A stretch of DNA of 64,000 bases from Alphaproteobacteria bacterium. GTDB taxonomy: Bacteria > Pseudomonadota > Alphaproteobacteria > Micavibrionales > Micavibrionaceae. The stretch lies in contig JANQFU010000009.1 of assembly GCA_028277665.1 (NCBI GenBank), positions 1 through 64,000 of the forward strand. Reading direction: 5' to 3'. The position numbers and the translations under genes are program-made. Shown here piece by piece: positions 17,301-26,165 of this stretch. Each line of letters begins with the position of its first letter. Position 1 is the stretch's first letter. The notes under the pieces were generated by a model, which was given only the letters and a program-made list of their open reading frames with translations, was not told the origin of the DNA and made no database searches.

Positions 17301-18047
17301 ATGATCTGGGACGGTATCGACGGCAAGGAGATCGACGTGATCGGCGCGGGCGATATTAATGGCGACGGGTTTGACGACCTTGTTTTTTCTCATCCGGATG
17401 TCGGTATATTGACGGTTTACGGTCGGGCGAATGAGGACGCTCTCGATGCGGGAGCCCAGAAAGTCATGGCTGCAGGCGAGAGTTTCCTGGCGGCGGATCA
17501 GGCCGGGCAGGCACTCGTTGGGCGTGAAGGAAATGCGCAGACGATCTCTGACGGCGGGTTTGGCGATGTCTCCATGCGGGCGGGAAATGCCGAGACGACG
17601 TTTGAGATTCATAGCGACAATTTCCGCAAAATTACCGGCGGGGAACAGGAAGACAAGCTCCTGATCGATTACGACGGGGCGCTGGATCTCGGCTCTTTTG
17701 GTGATCAGGCCCTTTCCGGAGTTGAGAAGCTCGAGATGGCAAGCGGGACGACGCTCAGTCTGACGATCGGCCTTGACGATATTTACCGTCTTTTGCAGCA
17801 AAGCGCGAATGGCGAATTGATCATCAGCGGCGGATCGAATAACACGCTCCTGATCGACGATCCGGGGTATGGGGCAACGGCGATGACGCTCGACAACACG
17901 AATGCGGATTCATATCTCGGTCTGGACGGTGATGCGGGGAACGTGACGCTCGGGACCGGCTCGGACGGAAACTATAACGTCTACGATTTCGGCAGCGGCT
18001 ATACGCTTCTGATCGAGCGGGATATCGGCACGGTCCAGATTGTTTAG
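14307..18047 (+). CDS. Large FecR-domain plus FG-GAP repeat surface/secreted protein
   Basis: A 1246-residue protein with GGGAGA before the ATG. Residues about 25-95 carry a segment like those at the start of large type I-secreted adhesins (LSRDGQDLVLTLPDGSVTVI). Residues about 108-265 form a FecR domain (GEISGSATVTRPDGT, FVDETSFSVSENARL, SVLRGLFVFTSG, IETPMGSIGIRGTTIAG). Residues about 300-482 are a low-complexity Asp/Glu/Ser/Gly/Asn linker. Six FG-GAP (integrin-like) calcium-loop repeats start near residues 682, 735, 806, 877, 944 and 1013, each of the type GDFNNDGYADFIIGAP, and imply a beta-propeller. The C-terminus (1036-1246) resembles the end of type I substrates. There is no Sec signal peptide, so type I export is likely but unproved; no type I exporter gene is adjacent. 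The MFS gene follows by 58 bases. Confidence 0.8.
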   Translation: MARILDGDIQADYSSPASASILSSGGSTVALPDPALVRDADLSRDGQDLVLTLPDGSVTVIEGYFLADPPPMLTAPDGQTLTPDLVKAFLTSGDMPQYAQSAALNDASPVGEVGEISGSATVTRPDGTTETITLGTKIYEGDIVETEGDGALNIVFVDETSFSVSENARLSIDEYIFDPASESGQTSFSVLRGLFVFTSGLIGRDDPDDVEIETPMGSIGIRGTTIAGNVDTGEITVMEGAIVLRDFGGREMTLSGQFETAKFNPAGGGIVNMGTMSAADVGARFAAIGNVNPTLFSALNRNAESNTDGQGESGSDETNETNETGETNEDAPDEAVADDSAEPGEPDAEAKTDAKAETKTVENGNQGTRDGESSASDSSGANSRAASEGRNAPSASGQFVDGSLSFDGEGDGGLAGRLRGNGSSPGIGDNLPGAGKNAGTGAGDALAGQDTTGSDGSESSSGAGADNDAGNNNSDSTSTSTDPDVLAENVETPFELFSFRNWDLKEVTDYGSGGTSDQVVATVMLDRPLSSDVSFTVASPSALVRNALTVERNGQVLTVKLNGSNAAQALIDDDATDLEIIHFRLKAINGSGDVRVSPLIETEIFDPDVLDLGMAGTSSAAADGLQILSNVNGVTDLTLVSGPDEGHGYRILAVRNGGQNIVFSQGGGAAAAPSEALMSAAWAGDVDGDGTEDFIAGVDAGLAGGAALYTDGTDVHLTDTGATIQDGDNWGYEVAGAGDVNNDGFSDFLISAPDSGSKDGTVLLVYGSETIDAANLDVEDLAVTNNDAVLITGLTAADMLGRSVSAAGDFNNDGYADFIIGAPGVDADSDTTLEGTAYLVYGGEGISNVDLGNASQALKIYGASIDDNAQLGDAVLGGADFNGDGISDVMVYADGALNGKGVAHIIYGGMGFSGDIDVFATTADNSHGYLIEGGDGTALLNGGAAGDFNGDGFDDMVVVAGENGINDIYVIYGGDTTLGRGVNRSISDFSDQEGLAFEMIWDGIDGKEIDVIGAGDINGDGFDDLVFSHPDVGILTVYGRANEDALDAGAQKVMAAGESFLAADQAGQALVGREGNAQTISDGGFGDVSMRAGNAETTFEIHSDNFRKITGGEQEDKLLIDYDGALDLGSFGDQALSGVEKLEMASGTTLSLTIGLDDIYRLLQQSANGELIISGGSNNTLLIDDPGYGATAMTLDNTNADSYLGLDGDAGNVTLGTGSDGNYNVYDFGSGYTLLIERDIGTVQIV

Positions 18048-18105
18048 GGACGAGGTCTAATAATACATAAAGAAGAAGTGCGATTTTAGGGGCAAGGCTT
18101 ATAAC

Positions 18106-19290
18106 ATGTTTTCTGAAATTTCAGATATCCTGAAAGGGGATCTGAAACGGTACTATCTGTACCGCTTTCTTTCTGATATCGCGGCGTCCGGGAATGCCCG
18201 GTTTACGATGGCGTATTTCTTTTTTAACGGGGTTTCGGCACTGGAGATTGCTCTTGTGATCTCGGTTTATGGGGCTTCATGTCTTTTGGCGGTAAAGCCG
18301 GTGGCGATGATTACCGGACGTCTTGGCATTCACAAAACCTTTTTGCTTCACATGATTCCGCTGGTGATCGTTTATGCGATCGTATGGAAGATCCATGATA
18401 TGGGGGCGGAAGTCAGTTTGTGGTTTTATGCGTGGCAGTTTTTTCACGCGTGGAACGTCATGTTGATGCGCATTCCCCTGACTGCTTATTTTTCTCATTA
18501 TGGCCGCCCGGAGCTCCGCGGGCGGGAGCTAGGGCTCGCCGGCGTTATTCAGCGCGCGGCGGCCCTTGCCGCGCCTGTGATTTTCGGGGCTCTTGTCGAT
18601 GAGACGGGACTGATGCTGTATTATACGCTTCAGACCTTGATCCTTCTTGGGGCGGCTTTTTCTCTCGGTATTCGGGATGACAAGCACATCAAGGTCGATC
18701 TTCGCCCGTACCGGTTTTACCGGATCGTTCCCGGCAATGTGAGCAAGACGTTTTTCTTTAGCCGGACATCCTACATCTTTACCGATGATTTGTTCTTTAT
18801 CTGGGTCGCGGTGAGCTTTGGCGGCATGATGTTCGCCGGAGTTTTTACGGCTGCGCGGCTCGGGTGCGAGATGCTCTTGTCCTGGTGGGTGGGCGATCGC
18901 GTCGACAGGGGACGGGTCCGGAGCCTCTTTTTCGGATGTGTGGCTTTGAGTGCGTTGTTCTGGCTTGTCGTTCCGTTTGCGGCGAATGCCGTTGAGATTT
19001 TTGCGCTTCAGTTTACGGTCGGTCTTGCCGGATTGATCGTCGATATTCCCGCGGAGCAGCAATATCATAACCGGGCCAAAGAAAGCGGGCAGGAGTTAAA
19101 CTACGCCGTCTGGAAGGAGATTTGTATCCATGCGGGTATTGTGGTCAGTGGCGTTTTTGCCGTTCTGATTTTGTCTTTTGTCGAAGACTGGCGCTGGGGG
19201 ATTATGCTCGGCGCGCCCGCCATGCTGGCGTATCTCTGGATGACCCCGGGGATGACTCCGGCGCGCGGGCCGGGGAGTGCACGGGCGTGA
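18106..19290 (+). CDS. MFS-type membrane transporter
   Basis: A 394-residue protein with about 11-12 hydrophobic segments, typical of the major facilitator superfamily. Family traits are the loop between helices 2 and 3 (KPVAMITGRLGIHKT), the glycine-rich helix 5 region (GLAGVIQRAAALAAPVIFGALVDETG), the central cytoplasmic loop (DDKHIKVDLRPYRFYRIVPG) and a second loop-like WWVGDRVDRGRVRS in the C-terminal half. Substrate is unknown. It follows the FecR/FG-GAP gene on the same strand and may be read with it. The C-terminal tail is short. A drug/sugar exporter role would be a guess. Confidence 0.75.
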   Translation: MFSEISDILKGDLKRYYLYRFLSDIAASGNARFTMAYFFFNGVSALEIALVISVYGASCLLAVKPVAMITGRLGIHKTFLLHMIPLVIVYAIVWKIHDMGAEVSLWFYAWQFFHAWNVMLMRIPLTAYFSHYGRPELRGRELGLAGVIQRAAALAAPVIFGALVDETGLMLYYTLQTLILLGAAFSLGIRDDKHIKVDLRPYRFYRIVPGNVSKTFFFSRTSYIFTDDLFFIWVAVSFGGMMFAGVFTAARLGCEMLLSWWVGDRVDRGRVRSLFFGCVALSALFWLVVPFAANAVEIFALQFTVGLAGLIVDIPAEQQYHNRAKESGQELNYAVWKEICIHAGIVVSGVFAVLILSFVEDWRWGIMLGAPAMLAYLWMTPGMTPARGPGSARA

Positions 19291-19301
19291 AGAGGATTTT
19301 T

Positions 19302-19550
19302 TTATTCAGCTTTCTTCCAGCCGAGCAATTTGTGCGGTGATGTATTCAGGGCCTTGGCAATTGCAACCAGCTCGATGTCGCGGATTGTGCGCTCACCGCT
19401 TTCAATGCGGGAAATAATGTCGGGCGCGAGATCTATCTGAAAATCAACACGGAGAGCCGCCGAGAGATCGGCTTGTGTCATATCAGTCCCCCGCCGCGCG
19501 TTTCGTATGGCGGGCCCGGCGATATTTCCTGTGATTTTCGGGTTTGGCAT
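19302..19550 (-). CDS. XRE-family helix-turn-helix regulator
   Basis: An 82-residue DNA-binding protein starting at MPNPKITGNIAG; a GTG two codons earlier is also possible and neither has a strong ribosome-binding site. Residues about 12-75 form a Cro/C1-type helix-turn-helix (IRNARRGTDMTQADLSAAL, LAPDIISRIESGERTIRDIEL, IAKALNTSPHKLLG). It lies divergent from a second small XRE gene, and the 92 bases between them hold a perfect palindrome. This suggests auto- or cross-regulation. Target genes beyond this pair are unknown. Confidence 0.75.
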   Translation of the reverse strand: MPNPKITGNIAGPAIRNARRGTDMTQADLSAALRVDFQIDLAPDIISRIESGERTIRDIELVAIAKALNTSPHKLLGWKKAE

Positions 19551-19605
19551 TACATTCACAAGGCTATTGATTTCTTTTCTTATAGCATGTAGGTTTTTTA
19601 AGAAT

Positions 19606-19620
19606 TTGGCACCGTGCCAA
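19606..19620. promoter_or_regulatory. Palindromic operator TTGGCACCGTGCCAA between two XRE genes
   Basis: Seven-base arms surround a single C, with A/T bases beyond them that are partly symmetric. It lies between the two divergent XRE regulator genes, 22 bases before the rightward start codon, where a repressor could block both promoters. Binding is inferred from position and symmetry. Confidence 0.55.
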
Positions 19621-19642
19621 TTTTTTAAAAACAGCAAGGGTT

Positions 19643-19888
19643 ATGCACATGGTCTCGCTCCAAACGCAGGAATACAGACACCTTCGAGAACAAATCGGGA
19701 AGAATATTCATAGGATTCGCTCCAAGCGACGATTGCGACTGGAAAAACTCGCGGGGAAAACGGGGATAAACGCCCGGAGGCTCGATTCTTATGAATTGGG
19801 CTGTGGAGAAATCACTCTTGGAGAGCTTCTTCGGATTTCCCGTGTGTTCGGTGTTGATATTTGTGATTTGATGTTTGGGGATGGTTGA
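19643..19888 (+). CDS. XRE-family helix-turn-helix regulator
   Basis: An 81-residue protein starting MHMVSLQTQEYRHLREQIG, with AAGGG close upstream. The helix-turn-helix spans about residues 16-72 (IGKNIHRIRSKRRLRLEKLA, GINARRLDSYELGCGEITLG, LLRISRVFGVDICDLMFG). It is similar in size and fold to, but not closely alike in sequence with, the divergent XRE gene on its left. The shared intergenic palindrome is the likely binding site for one or both. Immediately downstream lies a long palindromic repeat that may stop transcription toward rnhB. Confidence 0.75.
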   Translation: MHMVSLQTQEYRHLREQIGKNIHRIRSKRRLRLEKLAGKTGINARRLDSYELGCGEITLGELLRISRVFGVDICDLMFGDG

Positions 19889-19902
19889 GTCATTAACCTG
19901 AA

Positions 19903-20273
19903 CTATGGATAAGAATAAGTTATAAAACCAACAAAACCAACGTCATTCCGGCGAAAGCCGGGATCCAGAGAAAACGTTTTTCTTATTTTACGCGGCGGTC
20001 CGCAGAAACGGAGTTCTCCTCCGAAACTCCGGACCTTCGCGTTTAAACAACTCTATAGTCATTTTGAATAAGAATTACACACCCTATCTGCCATTGCGAG
20101 AAGGCAACGCCGACGAAGCAATCCAGAGTTTTGCTGGATTGCCGCGCTCCCTCCGGTCGCTCGCAATGACAATTAAGGTGTATAATTTTTATCGCGAAAG
20201 ACTATATGACTGGATCCCGGCTTTCGCCGGGATGACGTTGGTTTATAAGATTTTAAAGCCCTCTTATCCATAG
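19903..20273. repeat. Nested long palindromic repeat element (371 bp)
   Basis: The outer ends are perfect inverted copies, CTATGGATAAG (19903-19913) and CTTATCCATAG (20263-20273). Moving inward, CCAACGTCATTCCGGCGAAA...GGGATCCAG (19937-19967) pairs with CTGGATCCCGGCTTTCGCCG...GACGTTGG (20211-20242). Further inward TATAGTCATTTT..AATTACACACC pairs with GGTGTATAATT...GACTATA. The centre is a CATTGCGAG...CTCGCAATGAC element with its own stem (GCAATCCAG/CTGGATTGC). An extra hairpin (about 20008-20042, GGTCCGCAGAAACGGA/TCCGAAACTCCGGACC) sits only in the left arm, as if inserted. The 430-base gap between the XRE gene and rnhB holds nothing else. Confidence 0.8.
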
Positions 20274-20320
20274 CTGAGGTAAATTAAATTGTATCAAGGC
20301 TTTATGGTTCGTACATTTTT

Positions 20321-21085
20321 TTAGCGCTTCCCTCTGTCTGCGAGGGCGTGTTTGATGGGGGCGAAGGAGGTTCTGTGGTGCGGGGTCGGACCGTGGAGGC
20401 GCAGAGCTTCGAGATGTGCGGGGGCGGGATAGCCCATATTCTTTTCCCAGCCATATGCGGGGTAGTCTTTCGCGAGGGTGATCATGAGGCGGTCTCGCGT
20501 GACTTTTGCGAGGATCGAGGCGGCGGCGATGCTGCGGCTTTTGCTGTCGCCCTTTACGATACATTGTGTAGGGCAGGGCAGGTCTTTGGGGCTTTGGTTG
20601 CCGTCGATGAGGGCGGTCGCCATGCGGGGTGCCGATATCAAAACATTGTTGTCATCCCCGTGAAAACGGGGATCTTCGGGGGGCATTGCGCTGAAAGATT
20701 CCCGCCTTCGCGGGAATGACGATTCTCTTCTGGTCGTCATCGCCGCATAGGCCCGGGTCATGGCATGCAGGGAGGCTTGCAGGATATTCATGCGGTCGAT
20801 TTCGGCAACGGAGCATTCCGCGATTCCGTAGCTGGCATGTGCCCGGATCAGGTCGAAGAGGCGGTCTCTTGCCTTGGGGGAGAGCTTTTTGCTGTCTTTT
20901 ACCTCTTGCCAGAAGGGCAGGTCTTGTGCGCTCTCCGGGATATGAACGCAGGCCGCGACGACCGGTCCCGCAAGCGGACCGCGGCCGACTTCATCCAGGC
21001 CGCAGACCGGGCCCGGAAATCCGGGATCAAAATCGGGATCGGGGTCAGACTTATGCGAGATATTTGCTGAGCGTTTCGTAGACAT
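20321..21085 (-). CDS. rnhB: Ribonuclease HII with in-frame repeat insertion
   Basis: A 254-residue endonuclease that removes ribonucleotides and RNA primers from DNA-RNA hybrids. The active-site carboxylates appear intact: Asp31 and Glu32 in GLDEVGRGPLAGP, Asp161 in ALIDGNQSP and Asp180 in VKGDSKSRSIAAASILAKVTRD. Residues about 119-147 (TRRESSFPRRRES through FHGDDNN) have no counterpart in the family and are encoded by a 70-base palindromic repeat also found between mreC and mreB. Without this segment the length would be close to the normal 200-225. The insertion lies in a loop between the helix AMTRAYAAM and the strand ATALIDG, so activity may survive. Its first codons overlap the end of pepN by 35 bases; it is the last gene of obg-proB-pepN-rnhB. 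Confidence 0.93.
   Translation of the reverse strand: MSTKRSANISHKSDPDPDFDPGFPGPVCGLDEVGRGPLAGPVVAACVHIPESAQDLPFWQEVKDSKKLSPKARDRLFDLIRAHASYGIAECSVAEIDRMNILQASLHAMTRAYAAMTTRRESSFPRRRESFSAMPPEDPRFHGDDNNVLISAPRMATALIDGNQSPKDLPCPTQCIVKGDSKSRSIAAASILAKVTRDRLMITLAKDYPAYGWEKNMGYPAPAHLEALRLHGPTPHHRTSFAPIKHALADRGKR
20651..20720 (-). repeat. Two-hairpin palindromic repeat element inside rnhB
   Basis: Read on the minus strand it begins GTCATTCCCGCGAAGGCGGG, has a spacer of about 20 bases, and ends ATCCCCGTTTTCACGGGGAT plus GAC, matching the intergenic copy at 10872-10940 except for the spacer. It is translated as the insert SSFPRRRES...PRFHGDD in RNase HII and keeps the frame. Confidence 0.85.
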
Positions 21086-23717
21086 GCGCGGATAATCCCG
21101 GCGTAGATTGCAGGTCTTCCAGATATTTGCGGATCATGGCCTGACGGTTTTGGGACAGGTTTTTCCAGTTGCGGAACGGCCAGAGCATCATGCCCGCCAT
21201 TTGCGGGTTGATGGCGTTCATGGTTTTGATCGCGTCTATCAGGAAGGCGTAGCCTTCGCCGTCGGCTCTGTGGAAGACGTACGGGTTGTTCATGGCAAGC
21301 TGGATGTAGACGGCCCGGGCTCTGTTCGGATTGGATATCTTGAAATCCGGGTGCGTGCACAGGTCTTTCGCCTTGTCGAGCGTATCGTCCCTTGTGCGTT
21401 GAACCTGCCAGGCGAACCACTTGTCGATGACGACCGGGTGGTTGCGGAAGCGTTCGTAGAAGTCGGTCAGGGCATCTTCGCGGGCCGGACCGTCGCAATT
21501 GGTCAGGACGGCCATCGCGCCTGCGCGCTCGGTCATCAGGCGTGCGTCCTGATATTGCACGCTCGCGAGGGCTTGCCCTTCCTGCGGGAAGGCCTTGAAG
21601 ATGATTTGAAGGAGGAGGTTCGCAATGGCGCGGTTTGCAATTCCCTGCGGGGTCATGTCCTGATCCCCGTGGACGGCTGTGTAGACCTCTTTCAGGAGAT
21701 CGCGGCCGGCGGCGTAACCGAGGCCGGAGATGAGGCGTTCCCGCGATTCGAATATCGTGACGGGATCGGCGTCCTGCGTCGTTTCGATCAGGCTGTGCAG
21801 GAGGGGCGGCTCCATGAGTTTTGAGAGGAGGACGCGGTCTGCGTGCGGATTTTTTGCATCATTCAGGAGCCTCAGCCATGCATCTTTTGCAAAGTCCGGA
21901 ATGTTTTGCGCGCCGTCCCGGACGATTTTTCCGAGGAGGTTCTGCGCGGCGTCCCATCTGTTGAAGCCGTCCGTGTCGTGGGCCATCAGGAAGGCATGTT
22001 CTTCGGGCGTCAGGTCTGTGTTGAGATAGACCGGTGCGCTGAGGCCGCGCAGGATTGAGGGAACCGGCTCTTGCCCGTCTTCTGTTTCGATGTTTTCGAA
22101 CGTGAATTCTGCCTGTGTTTCGCGGAGCTCCAGAACCGTGCTTGTTTGTCCCTGCGTATCCAGTGCGATTTCCTTACCGGTGCGCCGATCCAGAAGGCCG
22201 ACGGCAAGGGGCATATGCAGCGGCGGTTTTTTATCGCTCTGGCCCGGCGTCGGGGGGCTGGATTGCGTGAAGGTGAGGCGATAGGTCTTCGCTTGCGGAT
22301 CCCGGTGTCTTTTGACTGTCAGCGTGGGCGTTCCGGCCTGTACGTACCATTGCCAGAATTGCGAGAGATCCCGGCCGGAGGCGTCTTCCATGCATTTGAG
22401 GAAGTCCTCGCAGGTGACGGCCTGTCCGTCATGGCGGGAGAAATAGAGATCCGTCGCCTTGCGGTATGTTTGCGGGCCGAGGAGGGTGTGGATCATCCGG
22501 ATGATTTCCGCCCCTTTTTCATAGATCGTCATCGTGTAGAAATTGTCGATCTCGATATAGCTGTCCGGGCGGACGGGGTGAGCCATCGGTCCGGCGTCTT
22601 CCGGGAACTGGATGCGGCGCAGGAGCGCGACGTCGTCGATTCTCTGGACGTCGCGGGATCGCAGATCTCCGCCAAAGCTCTGGTGGCGGAAGACGGTCAG
22701 CCCTTCTTTCAGGGAGAGCTGGAACCAGTCGCGGCAGGTGACGCGGTTCCCGGACCAGTTGTGGAAATATTCGTGGCCGATGGTCGTATCCACGCGCTCG
22801 ACGTCGAGGTCGCTTGAGAGCTCCGGGTCGGCCAGAACGGCGGCGGTGTTGAAGACGTTCAGCGATTTGTTCTCCATCGCGGCCATGTTGAAATCGGGGA
22901 TGGCGACGATGTTGTACTGGTCGAGGTCGTATTCGAGGCCGTAGACTTTTTCGTCCCATTCCATCGCTTTTTTCAGGGCGTCCATGGCCTGACGGGTGAA
23001 GGGGAGGTCTGCGTCCCTGACGAAGATCCGCAGGTCGATCGTCCGACCGCTTGGGGTTGTGTGCGTGTCGATCAGGGGAACGAGGTCGCCGCAGACGACC
23101 GCGAAGAGGTAACACGGCTTCAGGGACGGATCTTCCCAGACGGCGTAGTGGCGTCCGTCGGTTTCCGCCGGGCCGCAATCGACCATATTGCCGTTGGAGA
23201 GCAGAACCGGATATTCGCACGCGGCCTCTATGCGGACCTTGTAGCGGGACATGACGTCCGGGCGGTCCGGGAACAGTGTGATCCTGCGAAAGCCTTCGGC
23301 TTCGCATTGTGTGCACCATGTGCCGCCGGAGCGGTACAGGCCGCTCAACTCCGTATTTTTGTCGGGATAGATTCTCGTCACCGCGGAAAATGTGAGTTCA
23401 TCCGGCAGGTTTTCTTTTGTGATGGTGACGCCTTTGGGCTTTTTTGTGTAGTCCCGCCCCTCTGTGAGCGGGGCGCCGTCGATCGCGGTCGCCTCAATGT
23501 CGAGCTTGATTCCGTCGAGCCATATTGTCGCCTGCGGATTTTCCGGATTGCGGCGCAGCTTCAGCGAGGAGGTGACGCGCGTATAGTCCTCAAAAATGTT
23601 GAAATCAAGCTCGACCGTCTCGATCAGCCAGGCGGGCGGGCGGTAGTCCTTGAGGTATACGGGGGCGTGCTCGGGAGCGGTCTGTTCTGTATTTTGATTC
23701 GCAGCTGTGTATGTCAT
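21051..23717 (-). CDS. pepN: Aminopeptidase N (M1 family)
   Basis: An 888-residue zinc metallo-aminopeptidase that removes N-terminal residues from peptides in the cytoplasm. The exopeptidase motif is AAMEN near residue 277, a variant of GAMEN. The zinc site is HEYFHNWSG near 313 with the second Glu in SLKEGLTVFRHQSF. An N-terminal beta domain (WLIETVELDFNIFEDYTRVTS, LSGLYRSGGTWCTQCEAEGF) and the helical C-terminal DUF3458-type region typical of proteobacterial PepN are present, and length fits the family (about 870-890). It begins three bases after the proB stop and overlaps rnhB by 35 bases at its end. Confidence 0.95.
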   Translation of the reverse strand: MTYTAANQNTEQTAPEHAPVYLKDYRPPAWLIETVELDFNIFEDYTRVTSSLKLRRNPENPQATIWLDGIKLDIEATAIDGAPLTEGRDYTKKPKGVTITKENLPDELTFSAVTRIYPDKNTELSGLYRSGGTWCTQCEAEGFRRITLFPDRPDVMSRYKVRIEAACEYPVLLSNGNMVDCGPAETDGRHYAVWEDPSLKPCYLFAVVCGDLVPLIDTHTTPSGRTIDLRIFVRDADLPFTRQAMDALKKAMEWDEKVYGLEYDLDQYNIVAIPDFNMAAMENKSLNVFNTAAVLADPELSSDLDVERVDTTIGHEYFHNWSGNRVTCRDWFQLSLKEGLTVFRHQSFGGDLRSRDVQRIDDVALLRRIQFPEDAGPMAHPVRPDSYIEIDNFYTMTIYEKGAEIIRMIHTLLGPQTYRKATDLYFSRHDGQAVTCEDFLKCMEDASGRDLSQFWQWYVQAGTPTLTVKRHRDPQAKTYRLTFTQSSPPTPGQSDKKPPLHMPLAVGLLDRRTGKEIALDTQGQTSTVLELRETQAEFTFENIETEDGQEPVPSILRGLSAPVYLNTDLTPEEHAFLMAHDTDGFNRWDAAQNLLGKIVRDGAQNIPDFAKDAWLRLLNDAKNPHADRVLLSKLMEPPLLHSLIETTQDADPVTIFESRERLISGLGYAAGRDLLKEVYTAVHGDQDMTPQGIANRAIANLLLQIIFKAFPQEGQALASVQYQDARLMTERAGAMAVLTNCDGPAREDALTDFYERFRNHPVVIDKWFAWQVQRTRDDTLDKAKDLCTHPDFKISNPNRARAVYIQLAMNNPYVFHRADGEGYAFLIDAIKTMNAINPQMAGMMLWPFRNWKNLSQNRQAMIRKYLEDLQSTPGLSAHVYETLSKYLA

Positions 23718-23720
23718 GGC

Positions 23721-26165
<2,445 letters not shown>

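Noticed and set aside
16335-17801. Minus-strand open frame of 488 codons
   Set aside because: It is antisense to the FG-GAP repeats, whose regular codon pattern keeps the opposite frame open; no family signal.
20064-20273. Small plus-strand frame with a DWIPAFAGMT-type sequence
   Set aside because: It is the familiar spurious translation of the GTCATCCCGGCGAAAGCCGG-type repeat and lies wholly in the nested palindrome.
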